NCBI RefSeq assembly: GCF_024498215.1
Contig: NZ_CP101806.1
Location: 1,054,001-1,118,000, forward strand
Length of the DNA: 64,000 nt
Reading direction: 5' to 3'
Origin: Mycoplasmopsis caviae
GTDB lineage: Bacteria > Bacillota_I > Bacilli_A > Mycoplasmatales > Metamycoplasmataceae
The position numbers and the translations under genes were made by a program. Below, piece after piece: positions 51,465 to 60,689 of the stretch (position 1 is its first letter; each line of letters starts with the position of its first letter). Under the pieces are notes generated by a model. The model made no database searches. It was given only the letters and a program-made list of their open reading frames with translations, and had not been told where the DNA came from.

Positions 51465-51470
51465 TATAAT
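51465..51470 (+). promoter_or_regulatory. -10 box of acpS
   Basis: TATAAT 7 bases before the acpS ATG, with no ribosome binding site, suggests a leaderless transcript. Confidence 0.55.
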
Positions 51471-51477
51471 TTAAACT

Positions 51478-51786
51478 ATGATTGGTGTTGATATAGTTAA
51501 AATTTCAAGATTTGAAAAAGCAGAAGTTAATTTTGTCAAAAAATTTTTGCACCCTAATGAATTCAAAAAATTTTTATTAATTGATGATAACTTCTTAAAA
51601 TCAAAATTTTTAGCTAGTATTTGAGCAATTAAGGAAGCGATATTTAAAGCAGATAATTCGCTGTATGAATTCAAAAACATTGAACTCAAAAAAGAAAGAG
51701 ACACTTGAGAACACGAAAAATTTAATATTTCAATTTCACACGAGGAAGATTTTCTGGTAGCGGTGGTTTTGAAGAAGAAGGAGTAA
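51478..51786 (+). CDS. acpS: Holo-[acyl-carrier-protein] synthase
   Basis: 102 aa, compact. MIGVDIVKISRFEKA holds the metal-binding Asp; FLASIWAIKEAIFKADN is the W-x-x-KEA-x-x-K motif; NISISHEEDFLVAVVLK is the last strand. It transfers 4'-phosphopantetheine from CoA to ACP. First gene of the acpS-plsC-scpA-scpB run. Confidence 0.94.
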
Positions 51787-51787
51787 T

Positions 51788-52534
51788 ATGAACTTTCACT
51801 TTAAAATGGTTTTTCTTTGATGAATATGACTTTGAAGAATTTACAGAATAAGAGCATATGCACGTAAGTATCGCGGTAACCCAGATTACTACACACCACA
51901 ACAAAGATATGACTGATTACTAAAAAAAGTTAAAAGCTACTTAAAAATGTTTAATATCAAAGTTACTGTTGAGGGTTATGAAAATTTACCTAAATCTCCT
52001 TGTTTATTGATATCAAATCATAAATCAAATGCAGACGCCTTAATTTTGATGGAGGCATTGTCTAAGAAAACAAGTTCAAAGGAAGAAAAAAACAAGATCG
52101 CAACGTTCTTAGCTAAAAAAAAACTTTCTAAAAAGGCGGTTATTAAGAATGCATTAAATTTAATTGATGCAGTTTATATTGATAGACAAAATTTTAGAGA
52201 AGCATTTGAAAGCCTTGCTAAATTTGGTTCGTTTGTTAAAGAAAATAGGACTTATGGTGTTATTTTTCCAGAAGGCACTCGAGTTGATGGTGATGGTTTA
52301 GGAGAATTTAAAGCCGGTGCATTCAAAGTCGCAATTAGCCATTATTTACCAATTGTTCCTGTTGTTATTAGTGACTCAAGAGATGCTTTTAATAAAAGTA
52401 GAAGCAAAAAAATTGAAATCAAAGTTAAATTTTTAAGTCCAATGAAGCCTAGTTCATTTATGTCAATTGAACCTGGTGCACTGGCTGATAGAGTTAGAAA
52501 CCTTATGGAAAGGGAACTAGAAAATGAAAGTTAG
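51788..52534 (+). CDS. plsC: 1-acyl-sn-glycerol-3-phosphate acyltransferase
   Basis: 248 aa under code 4. The Trp-rich hydrophobic start (MVFLWWIWLWRIY, all Trp from UGA) anchors it in the membrane. The catalytic HX4D motif is His78-Asp83 in LISNHKSNADAL; the glycerol-phosphate-binding FPEGTR follows near residue 160. It makes phosphatidic acid from lysophosphatidic acid. AAGGAG lies within the acpS 3' end. Confidence 0.94.
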
Positions 52535-53282
52535 TTTATATGCCACAGATGATCATAAGTATGACATTAAGTTAGAAAACTTTGATGGTCCACTTGATCT
52601 TTTACTAGCTCTGGTTCAAGAAAAAAATGTTGACATTATGGATGTTGATGTTAGTGAGCTAGCTACTGCTTATTTAAAAATAATTCAAAATCTACAAGAG
52701 CATGAAATTGATGTTGCTGGAGACTATTTAGTTATGGCTGCAACTCTTTTAGCCCTTAAGACTAAAATGCTTCTTTATACACCGGAAGAAAAACCTGAAA
52801 TTGAAGAAGACAAAAAAGAAATTCTACGTCGTTTATATGAATATCAACAGTTCAAAGAAATTTCTCAAACACTTAGACAACAAGAAGCACTACGCCGTGA
52901 AATCTTTATAAAGAGTCCAAGTGATGTAGAAGAATTTATGGTTGAAGATGACTCAAGTGCACTTGATGGTGCTTCAAATCCACTTAAGTTAATAACTACT
53001 CTTAGAAAAATGTTCGAGCGTACTTATGCAATGCAACTTAGAAGAACAAAACTTGAAACATTTAATTTAACACCTAAGGATCAAATACCTTTTATTCTAA
53101 ATTTATTTGACCACTGTGAAACAGTTACATTTGAAATGATTTTTAGACAGCCATCACTTAATCACTTTGTTATTACACTTTTAGCAGTTTTAGACCTTTC
53201 TAGAAGACAAATAATCACAATGAGACAAGATAAACAATTTGATACAATTACATTTGAAAAAGGACCTGAATATGAAAAATAA
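52524..53282 (+). CDS. scpA: Segregation and condensation protein A
   Basis: 252 aa kleisin. The N-terminus KLENFDGPLDLLLALVQEKN (SMC neck-binding) is followed by IDVAGDYLVMAATLLALKTK and a winged-helix C-terminus (VTFEMIFRQPSLNHFVITLL). It bridges SMC heads in chromosome condensation. It overlaps plsC by 11 bp and scpB by 11 bp. Confidence 0.96.
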   Translation: MKVSLYATDDHKYDIKLENFDGPLDLLLALVQEKNVDIMDVDVSELATAYLKIIQNLQEHEIDVAGDYLVMAATLLALKTKMLLYTPEEKPEIEEDKKEILRRLYEYQQFKEISQTLRQQEALRREIFIKSPSDVEEFMVEDDSSALDGASNPLKLITTLRKMFERTYAMQLRRTKLETFNLTPKDQIPFILNLFDHCETVTFEMIFRQPSLNHFVITLLAVLDLSRRQIITMRQDKQFDTITFEKGPEYEK

Positions 53283-53856
53283 AATATTAGAAGCTTTATT
53301 ATATGTCCAAGGAGATGAAGGTTTGACACTAATCCAAGTTAAAGAAATATTTGGACTTAATACAATAGCAGAAGCTAGAAAAGTTATGAATGACTTCATT
53401 AAGTCATATAATGATGCAGACGGTGCACTAAAAGTTGTTAACTTTAACGAAGTTTATAAATTGGCTACACGTGAAACTTATAAAGAATATATTACCAAAA
53501 TGGTTCAGGTAGTTAAAAAACACCGTTTATCAAATGCTGCTATTGAGGTTGCTGGTATTACAGCTTACAAACAACCAGTAACACGTTCGATGATCAATAA
53601 CATTCGTGGCGTACAAAGTGATCAAGTTTTAAACTCACTTTTAACAAAAGGGGTTATTGAAGAAGTTGGAATTAGTCCAACACCAGGTAACCCAATTCTT
53701 TATGGAATCACAAACAAGTTTTATGACTATTTTAAAATTAAATCTCTTGCAGAATTGCCAAAATTAACTGAATTTAACTTTGTTGATGGTGTTGAAAACG
53801 AAGCAGAAGATTTTAACTTATTTGATAGCCAAAGACCTGAAAACTATGATAATTAA
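53272..53856 (+). CDS. scpB: Segregation and condensation protein B
   Basis: 194 aa with two winged-helix domains: ILEALLYVQGDEGLTLIQVK and LSNAAIEVAGITAYKQPVTR, then IRGVQSDQVLNSLLTKGVIE and GNPILYGITNKFYDYF. It dimerises and binds ScpA. AAAGGA within the scpA 3' end sets the start at 53272; an in-frame start at 53239 is not needed. Confidence 0.96.
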   Translation: MKNKILEALLYVQGDEGLTLIQVKEIFGLNTIAEARKVMNDFIKSYNDADGALKVVNFNEVYKLATRETYKEYITKMVQVVKKHRLSNAAIEVAGITAYKQPVTRSMINNIRGVQSDQVLNSLLTKGVIEEVGISPTPGNPILYGITNKFYDYFKIKSLAELPKLTEFNFVDGVENEAEDFNLFDSQRPENYDN

Positions 53857-53861
53857 TATTT

Positions 53862-53887
53862 AAAGGTGCTATTTTTAGCACTTTTAT
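53862..53887 (+). terminator. Terminator of scpB
   Basis: AAAGGTGCT/AGCACTTTT stem with a TTTTT-rich loop, 6 bp after the scpB stop. Confidence 0.75.
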
Positions 53888-53906
53888 TAATATTAAGAAA
53901 GGCACA

Positions 53907-54749
53907 ATGCTTAAATTTATCTCAACAAAAAACGATGCTGGCCGTAAACTTATTAGTTATCTTAAGAAAATTTTAGCAAACACACCTACTTCACATATTT
54001 ACAAAATATTGCGCAATAAAGATGTCAAAATTAATGGTATAAGAGTTAACAATTCTCAATACATAATTAATGATGCTGATGAGATTTTAATTTATGGTAT
54101 TGAGCAAAATGATTATCAGGAAAAGGAATACAATTTTGAGTCTAAAAATCAACTTAAAATAATTTATGAAGATGAAAACATTCTTATTGTTTCAAAACCA
54201 ATAAATGTTGCAGTTCACTCTGAAAAAAATTGTTTAGATATCCAAGTTTTAAATTATCTAAAATATAGTCAAAGAGATAGCTTTAAACCAAGCCATATAG
54301 GTCGTCTTGATAAAGCAACAAGCGGCATAATGATATATGCTAAAAATTATGCTTCACTGGTTGAATTAAACTATAAAACAGGTTTTTTTGAAAAAATATA
54401 TAAACTTAAAAGTGATTTTAAACAAGATAAAAAAATGGTTGAAATTAATGTTGCACATGATGAAAGACTAAGGAAAATGGTGGTTTCAAATAGTATAAGC
54501 GATCCGGTTGCAAAAACTTATTTTTATACCAAGGATAAAGAAATTTTTGCTTCAATTTTAACTGGTAAAAAACATCAAATTAGATTAAGTATGAGCTACT
54601 TAAATACGCCAATTTATGGTGATATAAAATATGGTGGCAAGGCTGATAAAAGGTTGTATTTGCATTGCTTTTCAATAAGATTCAAAAATCTTGATAATGG
54701 TTTAAAATATTTAAATAATAAAGAGTTTATTGACCCTATTAATTGATAA
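53907..54749 (+). CDS. RluC/RluD-type pseudouridine synthase
   Basis: 280 aa. An N-terminal S4-like domain (AGRKLISYLKKILANTPTSH; ILRNKDVKINGIRVNNSQYI) precedes the catalytic domain with KIIYEDENILIVSKPINVAV and PSHIGRLDKATSGIMIYAKN, where Asp135 is the catalytic Asp. C-terminal GKKHQIRLSMSYLNTPIYGD completes the family pattern. It isomerises uridines in 23S rRNA; the exact site cannot be told. AAGG precedes the start. Confidence 0.92.
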
Positions 54750-54757
54750 GGAGAAAA

Positions 54758-55060
54758 ATGAAAAAGGTTACAAAAGATGAACTTAAAAAAATAGTTGCTT
54801 CGCTAATGCTAGAACCAATTGACGAAGTTTTAGATCAAATTATGGCTGAATGAAAAGCTTTAAATAAAAACCTAAATATGCTTAAAAAACTTGATACAAC
54901 AAATGTTAAAGCACTAAGTCACATTAATGAAGAACCGCTTATAGATTTTTTAAGAGAAGATGTTGAAGACGCATCATTCAGTATTAGCAAACAAAGTGCA
55001 CTAAAAAATGCAAAGGACCATGACAGTGAGTACATAATCACAACAAAGGTGGTGAAATAA
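54758..55060 (+). CDS. gatC: Asp/Glu-tRNA amidotransferase subunit C
   Basis: 100 aa. Small helical subunit: KDELKKIVASLMLEPIDEVL and the tail LIDFLREDVEDASFSISKQS matching the GatC wrap-around peptide. AAGGAG precedes the start. The gatA start follows the stop without a gap. Confidence 0.88.
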
Positions 55061-56383
55061 ATGAAACTAAAAGTATTGGGTAACTTTGAATTAGCACAAG
55101 CTGAATTAAAATCAAATAAAAACAACGCTGTCTCTTATGTATATGATAAAGCATTTAAAGATGGCAATGGCTTATTAAACAATGCAACTTTTACAATTAA
55201 AGAAGTTTTTGCAACTAAGGATGCAAAAACTACTGCTTCAAGCAAAATTTTAGAAAACTTTGAGCCAAATTATAATGCTACCTGTGTTCAAAAGTTAATT
55301 GATGCAGGTGCAATAAGAGTTGCAAAAGTTTACTGTGATGAATTAGCTCTTGGCGGAAGTGGAACATTTAGTGCCTTTGGTCTAATTAGAAATCCACTAG
55401 ATAAAGAAAGATTGAGCGGCGGTTCATCATCTGGTTCAATAGCCACATTAACTAATAATATATCTTTTGCCCTCGCTTCTGATACTGGCGACAGTGTTAG
55501 ACTGCCTGCTAGTTTTGAAGGCAAAGTTGGTTTTAAACCAAGCTATGGGGCAATTAGTCGTTATGGTATGTTTGCTTATGCATCAAGCCTGGACACTGTC
55601 AGCTACTTTGCTCACAACGTTAATGATATTGCTCTAATTTCGCAAGTTCTTTATGGTGTTGATAATAAAGATTTTACTTCACGTGAAGTAAAAATTGATA
55701 ATATTAAGCCAACTAAACCTAAGAAAATAGGAATCCTAGATGTCAAGGAAAATTTAAGTTCTTTTGTTTCTAATAACTTTGATCAATTAATTAATAAACT
55801 TCAAAAAAACAGTGATCTCAAAGTTGAAATTATTAAACCTAATGTCGACTTACTTAATTCAATTAAAGCTATATATGACATTATTTCATACTCAGAAGCA
55901 AGTTCAAATCTTGCCAATTTAAATGGTATTGCTTTTGGTTCAAGAAAAGATGGCAAAAATTGAGAAGAAATTATGACTGCTACTCGTAGTCAAGGTTTTG
56001 GTAAAATGGTGCAAAGAAGACTAACTTTAGGTAGTTTTTTCCTACATTCAGAAAACCAGAATGAACTATTTTTAAAAGCACAAAAAGGGCGCAGACTTTT
56101 TAAAGAATACTGAGATAATTTGCATAAAGAATATGACATTATTATTTATCCTGCCTATGCAGATGTTGCGCCATATATTGAAAAAGCTAACAAAAACTAC
56201 AAATATATGGGGTACATTTTAACAGGTTCAAACCTTGCTGGTAATCCATCAATTACAATTCCTTGAATTAAGAAAAATCAACTGCCAATAAATTTAGCAA
56301 TTGATTCAGCAATCTATCAAGATCAAAAGCTTTTAAGTTGTGCATTGTGACTTGAAGAATTTTTAGGAGGTGAAAATGAGTAA
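55061..56383 (+). CDS. gatA: Asp/Glu-tRNA amidotransferase subunit A
   Basis: 440 aa, amidase-signature enzyme. The Lys of the Ser-cisSer-Lys triad lies in ATFTIKEVFATKD, the Gly/Ser-rich block is ERLSGGSSSGSIATL, and the cis-Ser/Ser block is ASDTGDSVRLPASFEGKVGF, where the usual SDTGGS reads SDTGDS. The C-terminus has GYILTGSNLAGNPSITIPW. It liberates ammonia from glutamine for transfer to misacylated Glu-tRNA(Gln). It overlaps gatB by 8 bp. Confidence 0.95.
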
Positions 56384-57797
56384 TTTTGAAGTCATTATTG
56401 GTATCGAGATTCATTTGGAATTAAATACTAAGACAAAAATGTTTTCGCCTGCTAAAATTGACTTTAATGCAGAGCCAAATACAACCATAAATCAAATTGA
56501 TTTAGGTTATCCAGGAACACTGCCATTAGTAAATAAGGCTGCTGTTTTAAGTGGAATTAAGTTAGCTAAGGCACTAAATATGACTATTGATGATGAGCTG
56601 CACTTTGATCGTAAGAATTATTTTTACCCAGACTTACCTAAGGGCTATCAAATTACACAGTTTTTTAGGCCAATTGGTTCAAATGGCTATTTAACAATTA
56701 ATACTGATAAAGGACCTAAAAAAATTCTTATTGAAAGAATTCACCTTGAAGAAGATACTGCAAGACAACACCACGATGACGAGGGAACTAAGTTAGATTA
56801 TAATCGTGCTGGTGTGCCATTAATTGAAATAGTAACTTACCCAGTTTTAAGAAGTGCAGATGAGGCTGTTGCCTATGTCGACTTAATTCGTAAGACTGCT
56901 TTGAGTTTGAACATTAGTGATGCAAAAATGGAACAAGGTAGCCTGCGTGCTGATGTTAATATTTCACTTAGACCATTTGGATATAAAGGATATGGTACAA
57001 AGGTTGAGATTAAAAATATGAACTCATTTAGAGCAATTAAGAATGCTATTGAGTTTGAAATTGAATTCCAAAAGAAACAAATTTTGACCAATAAACCTAT
57101 TTTACAGCAAACTAAGCGTTATGATGAAGCGACTCAAAGCACAGTTGTAATGCGTACAAAAACAGGCGAAGTTGATTATAAATACTTTCCAGAACCAAAT
57201 ATTCCATTCATTAAATTGAGCAAAGAGTTAATTGATTCTGTTAAGTTAGATGAACTTCCTTGAGAAAGGGAAGCAAGATATAGAAGCGAAAATATTAACA
57301 ATATTTATATAAATAGTCTTGTAAATGATCTTGAATTAGCAAAATATTTTGACTCAATTAAATACGCTGATAGAGATAAATTATCTAAGTTATTTTTTGC
57401 TGAAATTGTTTCACTTGCTAATAGCAAAAATGTTCATCCCTTAAAGTTAAATATTAAAAATTCATACCTTCTAAAAGGTATTGAATTAATGGATCAAGAC
57501 ATTATTTCAGGTCGTTCATTTAAGAAACTTGTTCCTTTATTAGTTGATTTTGAAGGTGACTTTGATAAACTGGTTACTGATAATAATTTAAAACAAATTA
57601 GTGATGAAGTTACTATTACAAAGTGGGTTAATGACATAATTTTGCAAAATGAAGGTGTTATTAATGAATTTCCAAGTAGGCAAGAAAGAGTGCTTAAATT
57701 TATTTTGGGTGCATTAATGAAAGTTTCAGGGGGTCAAATTAGTCCAATTAAAGCCAATGAAATTTCTCTTAAAATTCTTAATGCTAAATTCAAATAA
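56376..57797 (+). CDS. gatB: Asp/Glu-tRNA amidotransferase subunit B
   Basis: 473 aa. The start is set by AGGAGG. Family stretches: EVIIGIEIHLELNTKTKMFS, HFDRKNYFYPDLPKGYQITQ, IHLEEDTARQHHDD, YNRAGVPLIEIVTYP, GSLRADVNISLRPFG, TKVEIKNMNSFRAI and YKYFPEPNIPF, with the C-terminal YqeY-like tail domain (IISGRSFKKLVPLLV). It activates Glu-tRNA(Gln) and receives ammonia from GatA. Confidence 0.97.
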
Positions 57798-57805
57798 TAG
57801 TTTAA

Positions 57806-57837
57806 AACAAAGTGATGAATTGTCACTTTGTTTTTTT
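57806..57837 (+). terminator. Terminator of gatB
   Basis: AACAAAGTGA pairs with TCACTTTGTT and is followed by a T7 run. Confidence 0.88.
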
Positions 57838-57925
57838 AAAATATTTATCCTGGTTTACTCAATCCACTATTATGCCTATCAAACAGCGGCTTTGGTAAAA
57901 TGTGAGTATATAAATTTTAATAAAA

Positions 57926-57945
57926 AATGAAGCGTTTGCTTCATT
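57926..57945 (-). terminator. Terminator of rpmG
   Basis: AATGAAGC/GCTTCATT stem with a T run on the minus strand. Confidence 0.8.
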
Positions 57946-57949
57946 ATTA

Positions 57950-58102
57950 TTATTTCTTTTCTTTGTGGTCTTGGTGTTTTTTACATTTTGAACAATATTT
58001 ACTTAATTCAACTTTTTCTGGTGTGTTTTTCTTGTTCTTTTTACTAATGTAATTTTCCATTTTGCATGTTCCACAAACTAGTGTAAAACCATCTCTTGGC
58101 AT
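57950..58102 (-). CDS. rpmG: Ribosomal protein L33
   Basis: 50 aa. [20 protein letters not shown] with later [16 protein letters not shown]: the two Cys-x-x-Cys pairs of the zinc-binding form of L33. AGGAGG precedes the start. Too short for many ORF filters but clear. Confidence 0.95.
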   Translation of the reverse strand: MPRDGFTLVCGTCKMENYISKKNKKNTPEKVELSKYCSKCKKHQDHKEKK

Positions 58103-58181
58103 TTTAACCCTCCTAAAAAGTTCAAAATTCTTTTATTATTATATAAAGAAAAGCAATTTTTAAAAATATTTATTTTACAAA

Positions 58182-59831
58182 TTAGTAGACCTTAATATAA
58201 TCAAGCCCTTTTGCATTACGTATTGAAGCAATTTCTTTTACGGTATTACTAAAATCTCTTGCAGTGTCTCGTGTGTTCTTAATTTGATTTCAAGTTAGCA
58301 TATAATATTTAAATCTATGGGGCATCATTCTCTTCCCTTGAAAATTTTTGTCCATTGAAGCATCCATTGATGGATCATTTCATGTTGGGTCAAAGTAATA
58401 TTCCTTGCCATTTATTCTAACCATATTTCAAGCATGACCTTCTTGGCCAGAAGTAGTTGCTGCTGGTCCACCGATGTATCAAACCGGAATATTCATTAAG
58501 GTCAGGAATCTAGAAAATGTTCTAGCATAGCCTTCGCAAACAATTCTTCTTTTTTGAGCAGTAAAATAAGAATAAGGACTACGGCATTGTGATCTTAATG
58601 GTTCTTTATCTGAATTTTTTAATTCTCAATTTATCAAATACTCATTGTTTTCAACTACTCAATTGTGAATAGCTCTAACCTTTTGCTCAATTGTCATATT
58701 TTTTGAAATAATCTTGTAAATAACTGCTGTCATTAAGGAATTAAGTTCAACTTCTTCCCTAGCACTATCTGTTCTATAACGAATACTATCAGGTTTGATC
58801 AATATTTTATTATTTGTATATGAAAGTGTTGTGTCCGCAACATCATTGAAATAATTGCTTCCGCCTGTTATGTCATATCAGGTTGAATAAAAATCAGCAA
58901 ATAGTTTATCTTGTGAACGACTTGAGTTGTGTCTAGTCAGTTGTAATTGAGTTGTTATTTTTCCTTTAAATAACAAGTCTTTTCGAATTTGCAATACTTG
59001 TTCTTTACTTAATGTGTCAACTGCTTTAGCAGTTTTGAGAAAATCTAAATTGTTTAAATCAACCTCATAAGCGTCCTTAAGATCAAAAGACAAGTCAAGG
59101 TCTTTTTTGTAATAATTTATTGATTTTTCAATGTTATCTAAAATGTTTGTAAAAAATCTAATATTTCCTTGGATTGTGTAAGGGTTGTCTTCGTAATTTT
59201 CTAAGATATATCTAATTGTTGGATAAGGAGTGCCATTAATATTTGCTGTTAGACCTGTGTTAAGTTGATTAAAACCAATAGTAACAAAATTTTCATAAGC
59301 ATCTAGATATGTTTTATATCTGCCCTCATGTAATCCAAAAGCATTATAAATTTTTTCATTAAGTTCAATTAATTCATCCCTGAGTTTCAAGGCTTTATTA
59401 ACTAATGCATTAAGTTGTGTATTTCTTGTATGTTCAACACTATCAATATCACCAACAAAATTCATAACCTTTGACAGTGATAATGCTTTCTTATTTTCAT
59501 TCAATTGCATTTCTGCAATAGAGTCAGCTTTTAATCCATACTTATAAATACGATTATCTATTTCTTCAACTTTTGGAACTGGTTTTGGTTGAGGCTGTGG
59601 TTTAGGTTTTGGTTGAGGTTTAGCAACAACCTTATTATCTTCGGTAGATCCTGTTTGGTTTTTATTTGGCTTTTTAGTTGGTTTAATGTCTGGTTTATTT
59701 ATATCTTCATTCGGTTCTTGTTCTTCATTTTTCTTCTCTTTAGGAAAGATACATGAAGTAGCAAAAAATGGTAATGAAACCGTTGCAGATAGTAAACTGA
59801 ATAAACTAAAAATGTTTTTTGTTTTTCTCAT
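58182..59831 (-). CDS. Lipoprotein with transglutaminase-like domain
   Basis: 549 aa. Lipobox FFATSC (Cys27). A low-complexity Lys/Pro/Gln linker (about 70-90, KPQPKPKPQPQPKPVPK) is followed by a helical region and then a transglutaminase-like core near the C-terminus: Cys432 in RRIVCEGYARTFSRFL, His466 in EGHAWNMVRI and Asp481 in YYFDPTWNDP. The triad is complete, so it may be an active cysteine protease or transglutaminase on the cell surface. The substrate is unknown. A second such protein is encoded upstream on the same strand beyond ppa. Confidence 0.85.
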
Positions 59832-59864
59832 TTTAACCCTTTTTTATTCTAATATTTTTCGAAC

Positions 59865-59891
59865 AAAAACACCTGTTTTATAGGTGTTTTT
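59865..59891 (-). terminator. Terminator of ppa
   Basis: AAAAACACCT/AGGTGTTTTT stem with the loop GTTTTAT. The stem works on both strands. Confidence 0.85.
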
Positions 59892-59896
59892 GAAAA

Positions 59897-60451
59897 TTAA
59901 GCTTCGTATTTTTCTGGATGCTCTTTCATCATTTTTTTAATGAATTCTTTTTTAGGCAACTTACCATATTTATCCATTAATTCTTGACATTCTTTAAGTT
60001 CAGCCAAAGCTCATTTTTCACCTTCAAAACCTTGAACTTTTGTTGCACCTTTTTTCTTTCAATTTTTGTAATTACTAAAGAATGTTTCAATGTGCATTAA
60101 AAATGGTTCTGGTAAGTCTTCTATCTTCTTAATTTCATCCAAACGATAATCATCTGCATGCACTGCAATTAATTTTGTATCAGTTTCACCCGAATCAATC
60201 ATTTTCATTGCACCAATAATTCTTGCATTAAGTACAACACCTGGTGTAAATGTTTCAGGAGAATAAAGTAACACATCTAACTCATCTCCATCTCAATCAA
60301 GAGCAGTAGGTATAAAACCATAATTACATGGGTAGACAAAATCTCCTCTCAAAATACGGTCTACATGAATATTACCATCAGCACGATCAAATTCATATTT
60401 TATGTTTGAATTCTTTGGAATTTCAATTTTAATTTCAATAATATTACTCAT
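59897..60451 (-). CDS. ppa: Inorganic pyrophosphatase
   Basis: 184 aa, family [41 protein letters not shown], the metal-binding [14 protein letters not shown] block (Asp residues of DWDGDELD), and [20 protein letters not shown]. It hydrolyses PPi and drives biosynthesis. The start at MSNIIEI is chosen because it matches the family N-terminus and TATAAT (complement 60458-60463) lies 6 bases upstream: a leaderless start. The upstream in-frame ATG at 60496 is rejected. Confidence 0.95.
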
Positions 60452-60576
60452 ATTATTATTATATGTTATATGTGAAAAAGCGGTAGAAAATAGCACTGTA
60501 AATTTCCAAATTTAACAATTTATAAATAAAGAAAAACAAATTAATTTAAATTGTGGTAACACAAAATTGACCAATT

Positions 60577-60623
60577 AAAAATTTACTAATATAACTGTTT
60601 TATAGGTATATTAGTAAATTTTT
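60577..60623 (-). terminator. Terminator of the large surface protein gene
   Basis: 17-bp arms AAAAATTTACTAATATA/TATATTAGTAAATTTTT around the loop ACTGTTTTATAGG. Confidence 0.8.
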
Positions 60624-60689
60624 TTGACTAAAAGTGTCAAACATATAAGTCATTGTGCAGTTTTACTGTTTTTCATTTTTAATCTTTTA

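Noticed and set aside
60452-60496. 15-residue N-terminal extension of ppa
   Set aside because: Not part of the family and overlaps the -10 box.
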